A stretch of 64,000 bases of DNA. Source: Ignavibacteria bacterium (lineage in GTDB: Bacteria; Bacteroidota; Ignavibacteria; Tepidaquicellales; Tepidaquicellaceae). Position 1 is the stretch's first letter; each line of letters starts with the position of its first letter. The DNA lies in NCBI GenBank assembly GCA_028714695.1, contig JAQTLX010000014.1:33756-97755 (forward strand). The letters run 5' to 3'. Shown here piece by piece: positions 9,282 to 18,647 of this stretch. Both the position numbers and the translations under genes were made by a program. Below the pieces are notes generated by a model. That model had not been told where the DNA came from. It did no database searches and worked only from the letters and a program-made list of their open reading frames with translations.

Positions 9282-10144
9282 TGTACGTAACAAGAGAAAA
9301 AAAACATTACGAATCCGAGCAGCATCCGGTATTAAAGAACGGACTGGAAAAATTATTTCCCGCAGACCAACTATTTTCCGTAGAATCGGCTCTTGATTCG
9401 GTGATACCATGGATAGAATATGTTTGCGGACTTAAGAATAAAAATGTTCTTATTTTCGGAACGGGGCTAGGCGGAACAACGGTTGCATGCGCTATGAATA
9501 TCGGAAACGGTAAAGTTTATGGTGTCGATATAAGTTCAGATGCAATTGATAAAACAAGAATAAAAGCAGAGGCATACGGAGTATCGGAAAAGATAGAGTT
9601 ATATTCTGCCGATGATACATATCCGCTGAAATATGATGATAATTTTTTTGATATAACAATTGCAGCAGATGTGATCGAGCACATAAAGAGTGAAAGAAAA
9701 AAATATATCAAAGAGATATATCGTGTTACAAAGAAAGGCGGAATTTTATATATAACAGGCACTCCCAATCTGATTTATCCAAAAGACATGCATACAACGG
9801 GATTATATTTTATTCCCTGGATGACAAGCGAAACGGCTTATAAATATGCTGTTTGGCGAAACCGCTGGAAAAAGGGAGGTGACATTGATTATGCCGGACG
9901 GAAAGGTACGACCTACTGGCATATTAAACACTGGCTAAAAGGGAGCAAGTATGAGATACTAAATCTCAGAAAAGGTTTCACATCTGATTATTTAAAACCC
10001 AATAACAGGCTTATGTCAAGGAAACGAAAAATTCTATTTTTCCCATACAGGATATCGGAGAATATATTATCTAAAATATTCGGTTTTCCTGTAGCAGCAA
10101 TAATGCCTTATATTAATCATTTATTTATAAGGAAAATAGATTAA
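9281..10144 (+). CDS. Class I SAM-dependent methyltransferase (Methyltransf_11-like)
   Basis: 287 residues; its ATG shares one base with the upstream TAA. Seen: NVLIFGTGLGGTTVACAM (motif I, near 56-73), KVYGVDISSDAIDKT (strand 2 with Asp for the SAM ribose), FDITIAADVIEHIKSER (strand 4) and KKGGILYITGTPN. The C-terminal third is basic and tryptophan-rich and has no clear family match, perhaps an acceptor-binding extension. The stop is immediately followed by the start of the asparagine-synthase-like gene. Confidence 0.85.
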   Translation: MYVTREKKHYESEQHPVLKNGLEKLFPADQLFSVESALDSVIPWIEYVCGLKNKNVLIFGTGLGGTTVACAMNIGNGKVYGVDISSDAIDKTRIKAEAYGVSEKIELYSADDTYPLKYDDNFFDITIAADVIEHIKSERKKYIKEIYRVTKKGGILYITGTPNLIYPKDMHTTGLYFIPWMTSETAYKYAVWRNRWKKGGDIDYAGRKGTTYWHIKHWLKGSKYEILNLRKGFTSDYLKPNNRLMSRKRKILFFPYRISENILSKIFGFPVAAIMPYINHLFIRKID

Positions 10145-11965
10145 ATGTGCGGCATCTGCGGAATATTTGGAATAACAGAAAACGAAGGGAAAAAAGAGAA
10201 GACCCTTAAAATGATGGATTTAATTCATCATCGCGGTCCTGATAATAAAGGTTTCTGGAGTGACGAAAAAGTGTCGATGGGATTTGTTCGTCTAAGCATA
10301 ATTGACTTAAGCGAATCTGCAAACCAACCTATGACGGATGAGAACGGCAGGTATATTATTACTTTTAACGGCGAGATTTACAATTATATAGAAATTCGAG
10401 AAGTACTTAAGTCGAAAGGTTACATATTCAGAACCAGCACAGACACAGAAGTATTACTTAAGGCTTATATGGAGTGGGGCAAAGATTCGTTTGAAATGTT
10501 AAACGGTATGTTTGCATTCGCTATATATGATATTAGAGAAAAAAAGATTTTGCTTGTACGCGACAGATACGGTATTAAACCTTTGTATTATTATTATGAC
10601 GGCAGTGTGTTTGTATACTGTTCCGAAATAACGCCGATTGTGAATTTAATACCGGGCTTGAAGGAACAAAATAACGAAGCAATTTTTAATTATCTTGTCT
10701 TTAACCGAACTGATTATGATGAAGGCACGTTTTTTAAAAAAGTAAAGCGGATTAAGCATGGTCATTATGCGGAAATCTGTGATAAGTTTGAAATGAAAAA
10801 GTGGTATGATTTAAGGCAGAGAATTGACGGACATATTCAGGAGGGCAATTTGGTTGACAAACTAGAATCTTCAATAAAACTTCGGCTTCGAAGTGATGTT
10901 CCGGTAGGTGTGTGTTTGAGCGGGGGCATTGATTCTTCTTCGATTATGTCCATACTAACCGGCAAAATGAACAGGCATGATATAAATTCTTTTTCTGCAG
11001 TTTATGAAGATGATTTCGAATTTAACGAAAGAAAATTTATTGATCTATACAGAACCGAACTGGATGAAATGTATTTTACCACTCCAACCGCGGAAACACT
11101 GTTTAATGATAAAGAAACGTTTGTAAAGGCTCACGGGGAACCGATTCCGTCCACTTCGCCTTATGCACAATTCAAAGTCATGGAATTGGCATCGAAGCAT
11201 GTTAAAGTTACGTTAGACGGGCAGGGAGCGGATGAAGAACTAGCGGGATATCATTATTTCTTCGGTAATTATTATAAAGAGTTGCTGATGAGATTCCGTT
11301 TTATAAGGTTAATTTCCGAAATGATAAGTTATTACGGAAAGCATAATTCTTTATACGCCTACAAGACATTTCTATATTATCTCATGCCGGCTTATCTTAA
11401 GACAAAAATCAGAGGAGATAAGGCGGGATATCTGGATGATGAATTTTATACCGAGTTCAGAAAAGACAATAAGATAGCCGGAGAACTTTATTCTTCAAGT
11501 TCTTTAAAAGAGGCTCTTTTCAAGCATTTCGAAATGAAACTCGAACATTTGCTTAAATGGGAAGACAGAAATTCCATGCATTTCTCGCTTGAAGCCAGGC
11601 TACCATTTCTTGATTACAGGGTAGTCGAGCACTGTCTATCATTGCCATCGGCGGACATCATAAGAAAGGGCATGACCAAACACGCGTTGAGGGAAGAAAT
11701 GAAAGGGCTGCTGCCGGAAAGAATCCGAATTCGCACTGATAAAACGGGGTTCGATACACCGGAGGGAGAATGGTTCAGGAAGAAAATATTCAGAAATTAT
11801 ATTATGGATATGCTATCGTCCGAGAGGTTCAGAAGTTACGGGTTTATTGATGCTGAAAAGGCGAAAGCGTTGTACAATATGCATCTTGAAGAAAAGGTTA
11901 ACATTTCGAAAGAAATATGGAAGTGGATAAACCTTGATTTATGGCGGGAGCAATTCATCGGATAA
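10145..11965 (+). CDS. asnB: Asparagine synthase (glutamine-hydrolysing)-like amidotransferase
   Basis: 606 residues, class II glutamine amidotransferase plus synthetase. Seen: MCGICGIFG with the Cys2 nucleophile, HHRGPDNKGFW (about 29-39), FNGEIYNYIEIR, then the ATP pyrophosphatase P-loop SGGIDSSS near 259-266, DGQGADEELAGYH near 358, and FLDYRVVEHCL. Free asparagine synthesis is possible. The position inside a glycan operon behind a uronate-forming dehydrogenase suggests instead amidation of a uronic acid, as proposed for WbpS-type enzymes in O-antigen loci. That role is inference. Confidence 0.88.
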   Translation: MCGICGIFGITENEGKKEKTLKMMDLIHHRGPDNKGFWSDEKVSMGFVRLSIIDLSESANQPMTDENGRYIITFNGEIYNYIEIREVLKSKGYIFRTSTDTEVLLKAYMEWGKDSFEMLNGMFAFAIYDIREKKILLVRDRYGIKPLYYYYDGSVFVYCSEITPIVNLIPGLKEQNNEAIFNYLVFNRTDYDEGTFFKKVKRIKHGHYAEICDKFEMKKWYDLRQRIDGHIQEGNLVDKLESSIKLRLRSDVPVGVCLSGGIDSSSIMSILTGKMNRHDINSFSAVYEDDFEFNERKFIDLYRTELDEMYFTTPTAETLFNDKETFVKAHGEPIPSTSPYAQFKVMELASKHVKVTLDGQGADEELAGYHYFFGNYYKELLMRFRFIRLISEMISYYGKHNSLYAYKTFLYYLMPAYLKTKIRGDKAGYLDDEFYTEFRKDNKIAGELYSSSSLKEALFKHFEMKLEHLLKWEDRNSMHFSLEARLPFLDYRVVEHCLSLPSADIIRKGMTKHALREEMKGLLPERIRIRTDKTGFDTPEGEWFRKKIFRNYIMDMLSSERFRSYGFIDAEKAKALYNMHLEEKVNISKEIWKWINLDLWREQFIG

Positions 11966-11966
11966 A

Positions 11967-12980
11967 ATGCACAAGGTAGAAATATATAATGATATAAGCG
12001 GAAACAATGAATTAAAGGAATACTTTAGTTCATCAGACCACATTTCTGTTTTTCAGACAAAGTATTTTCTTGATTTATATAATGCTTCTGAGGGACTTGA
12101 AGGAATTATGTTCGTTTGCAAGGATGAAGGCAAGATTACAGGAATTCTTTTAGTACAAATTCAGGACTATTTCAAAAGTATACCGGGTTTTCTTACAAGG
12201 CGCGCTTTAATAATAGGCGGGCCTTATACATCATATGGCGATTCGGAATCGGCGGGTGTGCTTTTGGAAAAATACAGGGAATATATAGGGAAGAAAGTGG
12301 TTTACACGCAAGTCAGGATGTTATACCAGAACGGAAGTAATAAAAACATATTTTTAGATAATGGTTATACCTTTATTGATCATTTAAATTACATAGTAGA
12401 TTTAAATGCAGGCGAAGATGTATGCTGGAAAAATATGAATCCGAAAAGAAGAAACGTAAGGAAAGCAATAAAAGAGGGAGTTGTTTTTAGAGAGATTAAT
12501 TACGATAAAGATATGGATACGGCATACGACATACTTGAAAATATTTACAAAAGGGCGAGGCTTCCGCTTCCGGAAAAAAAATATTTTCAAAAGGCTTTGG
12601 AAGTAATGGGCAGGGATGGAATATTTAAAATATTTGGCGGATATTATAAGGACATGCTTATTGGCGTAATGTACGTTCTTTGTTACAAAGGAATTATTTA
12701 CGAGTGGTATACGGGAAGTTATAATAAATATCTTCACCTACGACCGAATGATTTAATTGTTTGGGAAATTATCCGGTACGGTATCCGGAATGGATTTAAG
12801 ACTTTTGATTTCGGCGGCGCCGGTAATCCTAACAAAGAATATGGAGTAAGAGAACATAAAAAAAAGTTCGGGGGTATTGAATATAATACAGGCAGGTTTG
12901 TGATTGAGCATAAACCGCTAATTATGAAAATTGCGAAAACCGGATTCCGGCTCTGGCAGATGACGAAAGGAAAGAAATGA
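11967..12980 (+). CDS. FemAB/GNAT-like acyltransferase
   Basis: About 337 residues. The ATG at 11967, one base after the AsnB stop, is chosen over an in-frame start 33 bases earlier inside that gene. Seen: N-terminal HISVFQTKYFLDLYNAS (FemAB-like opening), MNPKRRNVRKAIKEGVVFRE near the middle (a basic helix common to the Acetyltransf_6/FemAB family), and a second GNAT half with FKIFGGYYKDMLIGVMYVL, EWYTGSYN and TFDFGGAGNPNKEYGVREHKKKFGG. The family joins acyl or aminoacyl groups to sugars or peptidoglycan precursors. Next to AsnB and a uronate dehydrogenase it may acylate an amino sugar or uronamide (inference). Confidence 0.8.
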   Translation: MHKVEIYNDISGNNELKEYFSSSDHISVFQTKYFLDLYNASEGLEGIMFVCKDEGKITGILLVQIQDYFKSIPGFLTRRALIIGGPYTSYGDSESAGVLLEKYREYIGKKVVYTQVRMLYQNGSNKNIFLDNGYTFIDHLNYIVDLNAGEDVCWKNMNPKRRNVRKAIKEGVVFREINYDKDMDTAYDILENIYKRARLPLPEKKYFQKALEVMGRDGIFKIFGGYYKDMLIGVMYVLCYKGIIYEWYTGSYNKYLHLRPNDLIVWEIIRYGIRNGFKTFDFGGAGNPNKEYGVREHKKKFGGIEYNTGRFVIEHKPLIMKIAKTGFRLWQMTKGKK

Positions 12981-14005
12981 AGATAGCAATCGACATAGGA
13001 CATCCGGCGCATGTAAATTTTTTTAAAGTTGCTGCGAATAGATTCAAGGATGAAGGTCATGATGTAACTATAATATATCTTGACAGGGGTACATTACCGT
13101 CTATTGTTGAAAATGAATACGGCGGTTTTCATCTTGTGCGGATTGGGAAACATCGCGGCTCCAAAATATCAGTTATAATTGACGCTAACATAAAAAGATT
13201 TTTTCAACTCGCAAAATATTTATACTGGAACCGGTTTGATATTGGATTAGGCGTAGGAAGTTTCAATTTTGGTGCAGTGCTGAAACTTATGTCTCTGCCG
13301 AATTTGCAATTTGATGATGATCCTGAAAGAGGAATCAATACTATACTCGAAAAATTGACGGCTACGCAATTATTTTTTCCTCCAATAATTGAGAATCTTG
13401 GCAATATTAAGAATTTCAAGGCATTGAAAGAGTGGGCATATCTTTCGCCAAAATATTTTTCACCAAATCCGGAAGTACTGAAAGAATACGGATTAAAAGA
13501 GAAAGATTACATTTTTGTAAGAGAAATAAGCACGGGGTCGCTTAATTATTCCAAACAGAAGGCAAACATAGTTGCGCTTATTGCCCGAGATTTCGATAAA
13601 ACGGACAACGTTATATTGTCGCTGGAGAACAAGAAAAAAACAGGATATTACCCCGACAAATGGCAAATTCTGGAGGAGCCAATAAACGATATACACAGTA
13701 TAATTTATTACAGCAAACTTGTTATTTCATCGGGGGACAGTATGGCGCGCGAAGGATCAATGCTTGGAGTGCCGAGTATTTACTGCGGATTCAGGGATAT
13801 GAAAGCGAATGAAATTCTTGAAAATATGAATATGCTTTTTCATGTAAGACCGGATGAAGTAATTTCCAAAGTTGAGGAACTTCGGAAAAATAATTTTAAT
13901 AATGTGAATCAATATGAATTCAGGGGAAACCTTATGGATATGTGGACGGATGTATCGGAACTGATTTATAATTCGGTAATCAACATGAAAATGAATGGAG
14001 AATAG
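12977..14005 (+). CDS. DUF354 family protein (first of two), GT-B/epimerase-like
   Basis: 342 residues, ATGA overlap with the previous gene. Seen: MKIAIDIGHPAHVNFFKVAA at the N-terminus, the defining DUF354 opening, then an LQFDDDPERGIN segment near 111 and a C-terminal donor-side loop VISSGDSMAREGSMLGVPSI. The fold resembles UDP-GlcNAc 2-epimerase and GT-B enzymes, and DUF354 genes are usually found in surface-polysaccharide loci; the reaction is not established. A paralogue lies 0.8 kb downstream (14786-15877). Confidence 0.83.
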   Translation: MKIAIDIGHPAHVNFFKVAANRFKDEGHDVTIIYLDRGTLPSIVENEYGGFHLVRIGKHRGSKISVIIDANIKRFFQLAKYLYWNRFDIGLGVGSFNFGAVLKLMSLPNLQFDDDPERGINTILEKLTATQLFFPPIIENLGNIKNFKALKEWAYLSPKYFSPNPEVLKEYGLKEKDYIFVREISTGSLNYSKQKANIVALIARDFDKTDNVILSLENKKKTGYYPDKWQILEEPINDIHSIIYYSKLVISSGDSMAREGSMLGVPSIYCGFRDMKANEILENMNMLFHVRPDEVISKVEELRKNNFNNVNQYEFRGNLMDMWTDVSELIYNSVINMKMNGE

Positions 14006-14789
14006 GACGAAACATTATTTGCAAAAAAGGTTTGCCCGAATAATATTCGGCAAATCAAATTATTCACGGTTAAAATTTTTTAAGATATTTGCTAAGTACA
14101 AATTAGGCGCCGAATATGAAATTACGGGTTTTCTGAAAAAAACAATGAAAGACGGCGACGTTTTCTTCGATGTAGGAGCGAATTTGGGGCAATATGGTTT
14201 AAGGATAGGAAATATGAACGGCGGGAAAATCAGAGTTTATTTGTTTGAGCCGTATAAAGAAAATTTCCTGATACTTTGCAAACATTTCGCATCAAAAAAA
14301 AATATAATAGTTGAAAACAAAGCAGTTAGTGATTATAACGGTATTGCAGATTTATACATTCCGGTTATCGACAACATAAATATTGATACTCAGGCTTCGA
14401 TAAATCTTAATGACAGGACAATCAATTTTAAAAATTACGAAAAACAGAAAGCGGACACCGTGAGGATAGATGATTATGTTGAACAACAGGGCATAAATAA
14501 GGCGGATTATATAAAAATCGATACAGAAGGACATGATGACAGGGTTATTCTCGGAGCGGGTAATACAATAAAGAGATTTTTACCTGTTATAATGACTGAG
14601 GATATTCCGTCAGGTGATGCCGCGAAATTGCTCAGGGAGTATATGTATACAGAATATTACATGACAAAAAAAGGAAATATTATTAGCGTGGATATTGTTA
14701 GTGATTATTCCAGAGTAAGCACTGATTTAGTTCTCAGTATTCCTGAAATTAAAAAGGAACAATTCATAAATTATATCAATTTAGTATGA
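13995..14789 (+). CDS. FkbM family methyltransferase
   Basis: 264 residues; overlaps both neighbours. Seen: FFDVGANLGQYGLRIG (SAM motif I, about 56-71), VYLFEPYKENF with the acidic SAM ligand, ENKAVSDYNG, and the diagnostic FkbM motif DYIKIDTEGHDDRVILGAGN (about 172-191). The family O-methylates hydroxyls of sugars and polyketides. Sandwiched between two DUF354 genes, it is likely to methylate a residue of this glycan. No signal peptide or membrane segment is visible. Exact acceptor unknown. Confidence 0.9.
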   Translation: MENRTKHYLQKRFARIIFGKSNYSRLKFFKIFAKYKLGAEYEITGFLKKTMKDGDVFFDVGANLGQYGLRIGNMNGGKIRVYLFEPYKENFLILCKHFASKKNIIVENKAVSDYNGIADLYIPVIDNINIDTQASINLNDRTINFKNYEKQKADTVRIDDYVEQQGINKADYIKIDTEGHDDRVILGAGNTIKRFLPVIMTEDIPSGDAAKLLREYMYTEYYMTKKGNIISVDIVSDYSRVSTDLVLSIPEIKKEQFINYINLV

Positions 14790-15877
14790 ATTTATTGATA
14801 GATATATGCCATCCGGCGCATGTTCATCTTTTCAGAAATTTCATTAAAATAATGAAAGAAAGGGGGCATAATATTTATATTACAGTAAAGGACATACCAT
14901 CAGCAAAGGCCTTATTAAAAATATACGGAATAAGATATATAGAGTACGGTAAAAAATCAGATTCTATAATCGGAAAAACTCTGAGGCAGTTACAATATGA
15001 CAATTCCATCAAAAACATAGTAAATGAACTGGGAATTGAACTCGGCATTGGAACATCAATTACAATAGCGCACGTTTCAAAACTCACAAAGATGAAATCA
15101 TTAGTTTTTGACGATGATGATTCGAGTGTTGAGCCTTTGTTTACGAAATTTGCCCATCCGTTTGCAGATTATCTGATATCACCGGATGTATTAAAATATG
15201 AACGTACAAAACCTTCCCACATATGTTATCCCGGGTTCCATGAACTTGCATATCTTCACCCCAAGCGTTTTACGCCTGATGAGAAAGTAATAGAGAGTAT
15301 AGGACTGAACAAAAACGATCGATATTTTATTCTACGATTTAATGCGTTCAAGGCGCATCATGATATCGGCGTCAAGGGTCTCAGTATGGATCAGAAGAGA
15401 AAATTGGTTGAAACATTATCTGAGTACGGAAAAATATACATAACGACGGAAGATAAGATTGATCATGATTTTGAAAAATATCAATTAAAATCGAAGCCTG
15501 ATGAAATATTTTCATTGCTGTATTATGCAACGTTGTTTGTAGGCGACAGTCAGACGATGACAAATGAGGCGGCAGTGCTTGGGACACCGTCTTTGAGGTT
15601 GAATTCATTTGTCGGGAAGATATCGTACCTTGAGCAGCAGGAAAAGAAATACAAACTTGCGTTTGGTTTCAGGCCGACGGAGTTTAATGAAATGATAGCG
15701 AAAATCCGCGAATTACTTGATAATCACAATATAAAAGAAGATTGGCAGAAGAAAAGAAAAATAATGTTAAATGATAAGATCGATGTTACGGGTTTTCTTG
15801 TAGAACTTATAGATTCATATCCTGACAGTTTAAAGTATATGAATAATAATGCTGATTACTTTGAAAAATTTAGATAA
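14786..15877 (+). CDS. DUF354 family protein (second of two)
   Basis: 363 residues, ATGA overlap with FkbM. It opens with MNLLIDICHPAHVHLFRNFI, matching the other DUF354 protein at 12977-14005 position by position (DIxHPAHVxxF). It has the same central VFDDDDSSVEPL acidic patch and the C-terminal LFVGDSQTMTNEAAVLGTPSL loop, where the other copy has GDSMAREGSMLGVPS. The two are clearly diverged paralogues, so they probably handle two different sugars or two successive steps. It is followed by a short 32-base gap, the largest in this part of the operon. Confidence 0.84.
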   Translation: MNLLIDICHPAHVHLFRNFIKIMKERGHNIYITVKDIPSAKALLKIYGIRYIEYGKKSDSIIGKTLRQLQYDNSIKNIVNELGIELGIGTSITIAHVSKLTKMKSLVFDDDDSSVEPLFTKFAHPFADYLISPDVLKYERTKPSHICYPGFHELAYLHPKRFTPDEKVIESIGLNKNDRYFILRFNAFKAHHDIGVKGLSMDQKRKLVETLSEYGKIYITTEDKIDHDFEKYQLKSKPDEIFSLLYYATLFVGDSQTMTNEAAVLGTPSLRLNSFVGKISYLEQQEKKYKLAFGFRPTEFNEMIAKIRELLDNHNIKEDWQKKRKIMLNDKIDVTGFLVELIDSYPDSLKYMNNNADYFEKFR

Positions 15878-15909
15878 ATTATCCACTATCAATTATATTA
15901 AAACGAAAA

Positions 15910-16968
15910 TTGTTTAAATCAATTTTTGAATATAAGGACAGGAACAAACCTCTAAATCAGATAGATGAATCTGTTCTGTCATATATTTTAAAGTTCATTA
16001 ATCCGTTTCAGAACAGAACAAGAATATTTGATACATCGACAGTATTCAACATCGAGACAATTTCCGAGCCTGTAGAAAATTTCATTAATCTTCGTAAAAT
16101 CAATTACTTCACGGATTTAAACAAATTGTTACATATCATCAACGAGAAACTATTTATAGAGGGTCATTTTATAGGATGCGTTGAGATTTATGAACAGAGG
16201 AAGAAAAGAATATATTTGAAATTCCCGTTTTACACAGGGATTCCCGTTTATTTTCTTGATTTCGTACTTAACAGAATCATACCAAAATTAGCGATAACAA
16301 AGGTAATCAATCTTAAGAGATTCCGAACAAGAAATAATGCAATTTCAAAGGCTGAAGTATTCGGGAGGTTATATTCTGCGGGGTTTGAGGTCAATGATTT
16401 CCGCGAAATAAACAATCTGCTGTATTTTATTGCAAAAAAGGTTAAGTGTCCGATGCTTGTAGGTACATACCAGATGGGATTATTATATAAAATGAAAAGG
16501 ATAGGGAAGAAAGGGAAGATTATTAATGTATACAAGATAAGGACCATGAATCCTTATGCCGAATTTCTGCAGGGATATTTGTATGATAATTACAATTTGA
16601 AAGAGGGAGGAAAATTCCGAAACGATTTTCGTATCACATCATGGGGAAAATTTCTCAGAAAATACTGGCTGGATGAATTACCGATGCTATATAATGTTCT
16701 GAAGGGGGATATGAAATTAGTAGGGGTAAGACCTTTATCGAAACAATATTTCGAACTTTACGACGAATCGCTGAAAGAATTGCGCATAAAACACAAACCG
16801 GGTCTTGTACCACCTTATTATGCCGATATGCCGAAATCATTTCAAGAAATAATGGATTCGGAAAGAAGATATTTGTTATCGTATGAAAGACATAAGATTA
16901 AAACCGACATTGTTTATTTCTTCAAAGCATTTAAAAATATTATTTTTAATAAAGCCAGAAGTTCTTGA
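15910..16968 (+). CDS. Bacterial sugar transferase (initiating phosphoglycosyl transferase-like)
   Basis: 352 residues, TTG start. The C-terminal 170 residues carry the PF02397-type signature: IINVYKIRTMNPYAEF, NDFRITSWGKFLRKYWLDEL, then PMLYNVLKGDMKLVGVRP and HKPGLVPPYYADMPKSF. These enzymes put the first sugar phosphate on undecaprenyl phosphate. The N-terminal half has no array of transmembrane helices as in WcaJ/WbaP. It has only a weakly hydrophobic FYTGIPVYFLDFVLNRIIPKL segment that could be the re-entrant membrane helix, as in other Bacteroidota members. It probably begins assembly of the repeat unit built by the upstream genes. Confidence 0.85.
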   Translation: MFKSIFEYKDRNKPLNQIDESVLSYILKFINPFQNRTRIFDTSTVFNIETISEPVENFINLRKINYFTDLNKLLHIINEKLFIEGHFIGCVEIYEQRKKRIYLKFPFYTGIPVYFLDFVLNRIIPKLAITKVINLKRFRTRNNAISKAEVFGRLYSAGFEVNDFREINNLLYFIAKKVKCPMLVGTYQMGLLYKMKRIGKKGKIINVYKIRTMNPYAEFLQGYLYDNYNLKEGGKFRNDFRITSWGKFLRKYWLDELPMLYNVLKGDMKLVGVRPLSKQYFELYDESLKELRIKHKPGLVPPYYADMPKSFQEIMDSERRYLLSYERHKIKTDIVYFFKAFKNIIFNKARSS

Positions 16969-18647
16969 TGAAAAAAATCCTACTTTTTATTTTATTGTGT
17001 GCCAATATATCGTTTGCGCAGATGGAATACACTCCTGTTGACCATCCCGTTTACGATTTTCTGAAACGAATGAGTCTAAAGAATGTGATATCCGGCTATA
17101 ATTCGGGTGCGCTGCCGATTTCAAGGAATAAAATCAGTAAATATATAATTGAAATCAGCAATCACAAAGACGCATTAACTTCAACAGACAGGAAAATACT
17201 TAATGATTATCAGGTAGAATATTCTTATGAAATAAAAAAATCATTGAACGACACATATTCGTTTTTTTCCGATGTGAAATCATTTTCCGTGCTCAGGGAT
17301 GACAAACAAAAATATCTGTATGCATTTGCGGATTCCAATGCAACTTTGTTCTGGGATGTAACTGGCTTTCTTTCGCAGAAAGGTTCAAAGGCGGATTCAC
17401 TCGGGAACAACTCAATAACGCTTGGTGAAATCGGCACAAGGATACGCGGAACGATGTTAGGTTCCGTAGGGTATTATTTGCGGATGTCTAACGGACAGAA
17501 AATAAGAGGGGCACAGAAGGATGTTGATTTTGCCATCGCATTAAATCCGAAACTTAAGGCAAATACAAAATTCCGGTATGAAGGAAATAATTTCGATACA
17601 TACGAAGGATATTTAAAATACAGCACGCCGAATGAATGGTTTTCGTTAATAGCAGGCAAAGAGGCTATGACATACGGATTTGGATACGTCGATAAGTTAT
17701 TTTTATCCACAAATACAGTTCCATTCAGTTCCATACGGCTTGAACTTGCATATAAATCGGTTCAGTATTCGTTCATGTACGGGAGCTTGAAGGGTGATTC
17801 ACTCGGCGTAGATATGCAGAGCAAGAGCATTGCTACTCACAGGCTGGATGTAGATATAAGCAAAGCGTTCAGGTTCGGATTCTGGGAAACAATCATAATA
17901 TCCGACAGTTATTTTAATTTCACATATCTTAATCCTTTGAGTTTTCTTCGCTCGGCAGATTACAATGCAGGCGAGAATCATCCCACAAATAATAATAATG
18001 CTCTGATGGGTTTCGATTGTGAAGTGCATCCCATAAAGAATGTTTCATTGCAGTCATCATTGCTGATAGATGATTTGAATTTTGCGACGCTTTTTAAAAA
18101 CAGGAAAGGTGACACTCCGGCTAACGATAACAGGTTTGCTTATCAACTTGGCATACTGTGGACGGATGCGTTCAGTATTCCGAACCTTACTGCAACGCTG
18201 GAGTATACTAAACTTTCTCCATTTATTTATACTCACAGGACAAACAAGAGCCAATACACAAACTGGACTCTGCCGCTCGGGCATAAATTGCCTCCCAATT
18301 CCGATGAAATTGCATTTAAACTTTCAACTAATATTTATAACAGACTGAAGGTGGATTTGACATTGCAGCATCAGCGTTCCGCAAACAGGATTATAATGAG
18401 CGGCGATACACTTATTGCAAATTACGGCGGAAACATTAACAGAGGAGACGGTGATATTGTGAGAGACAATTTATTTCTCGAAGGAGACAGAGTTGACAGG
18501 GATATTGCGATTTTAGGCGTTGTCTGGCAGCCTGTAAGGCAGTTTTTTATAGATTTATCGTACCAGTTTATTTATTACAATTTGCTTTATAATTCAACCA
18601 AGTATAAGGATAATTATTTCTCGGGCACGATTCGTGTCGATTTCTAA
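16968..18647 (+). CDS. Wzi-like capsule assembly outer-membrane protein
   Basis: About 559 residues. The ATG at 16968 forms a TGATG overlap; a TTG three bases upstream is less likely. An Sec signal peptide is clear (KKILLFILLCANISFAQ). The mature N-terminus YTPVDHPVYDFLKRMSLKNV and ISRNKISKYI are typical of the Wzi/capsule-assembly (PF14052) family. The rest alternates aromatic and polar residues as in a beta-barrel, ending in ...FSGTIRVDF with a terminal Phe as expected for BAM substrates. Likely links or exports the glycan made by this operon at the outer membrane. Confidence 0.8.
   Translation: MKKILLFILLCANISFAQMEYTPVDHPVYDFLKRMSLKNVISGYNSGALPISRNKISKYIIEISNHKDALTSTDRKILNDYQVEYSYEIKKSLNDTYSFFSDVKSFSVLRDDKQKYLYAFADSNATLFWDVTGFLSQKGSKADSLGNNSITLGEIGTRIRGTMLGSVGYYLRMSNGQKIRGAQKDVDFAIALNPKLKANTKFRYEGNNFDTYEGYLKYSTPNEWFSLIAGKEAMTYGFGYVDKLFLSTNTVPFSSIRLELAYKSVQYSFMYGSLKGDSLGVDMQSKSIATHRLDVDISKAFRFGFWETIIISDSYFNFTYLNPLSFLRSADYNAGENHPTNNNNALMGFDCEVHPIKNVSLQSSLLIDDLNFATLFKNRKGDTPANDNRFAYQLGILWTDAFSIPNLTATLEYTKLSPFIYTHRTNKSQYTNWTLPLGHKLPPNSDEIAFKLSTNIYNRLKVDLTLQHQRSANRIIMSGDTLIANYGGNINRGDGDIVRDNLFLEGDRVDRDIAILGVVWQPVRQFFIDLSYQFIYYNLLYNSTKYKDNYFSGTIRVDF

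Noticed and set aside
1..18647. Exosortase/PEP-CTERM locus
   Set aside because: The deacetylase, AsnB and FemAB-like genes fit such loci, but no exosortase or PEP-CTERM protein is seen, so the name was not used.
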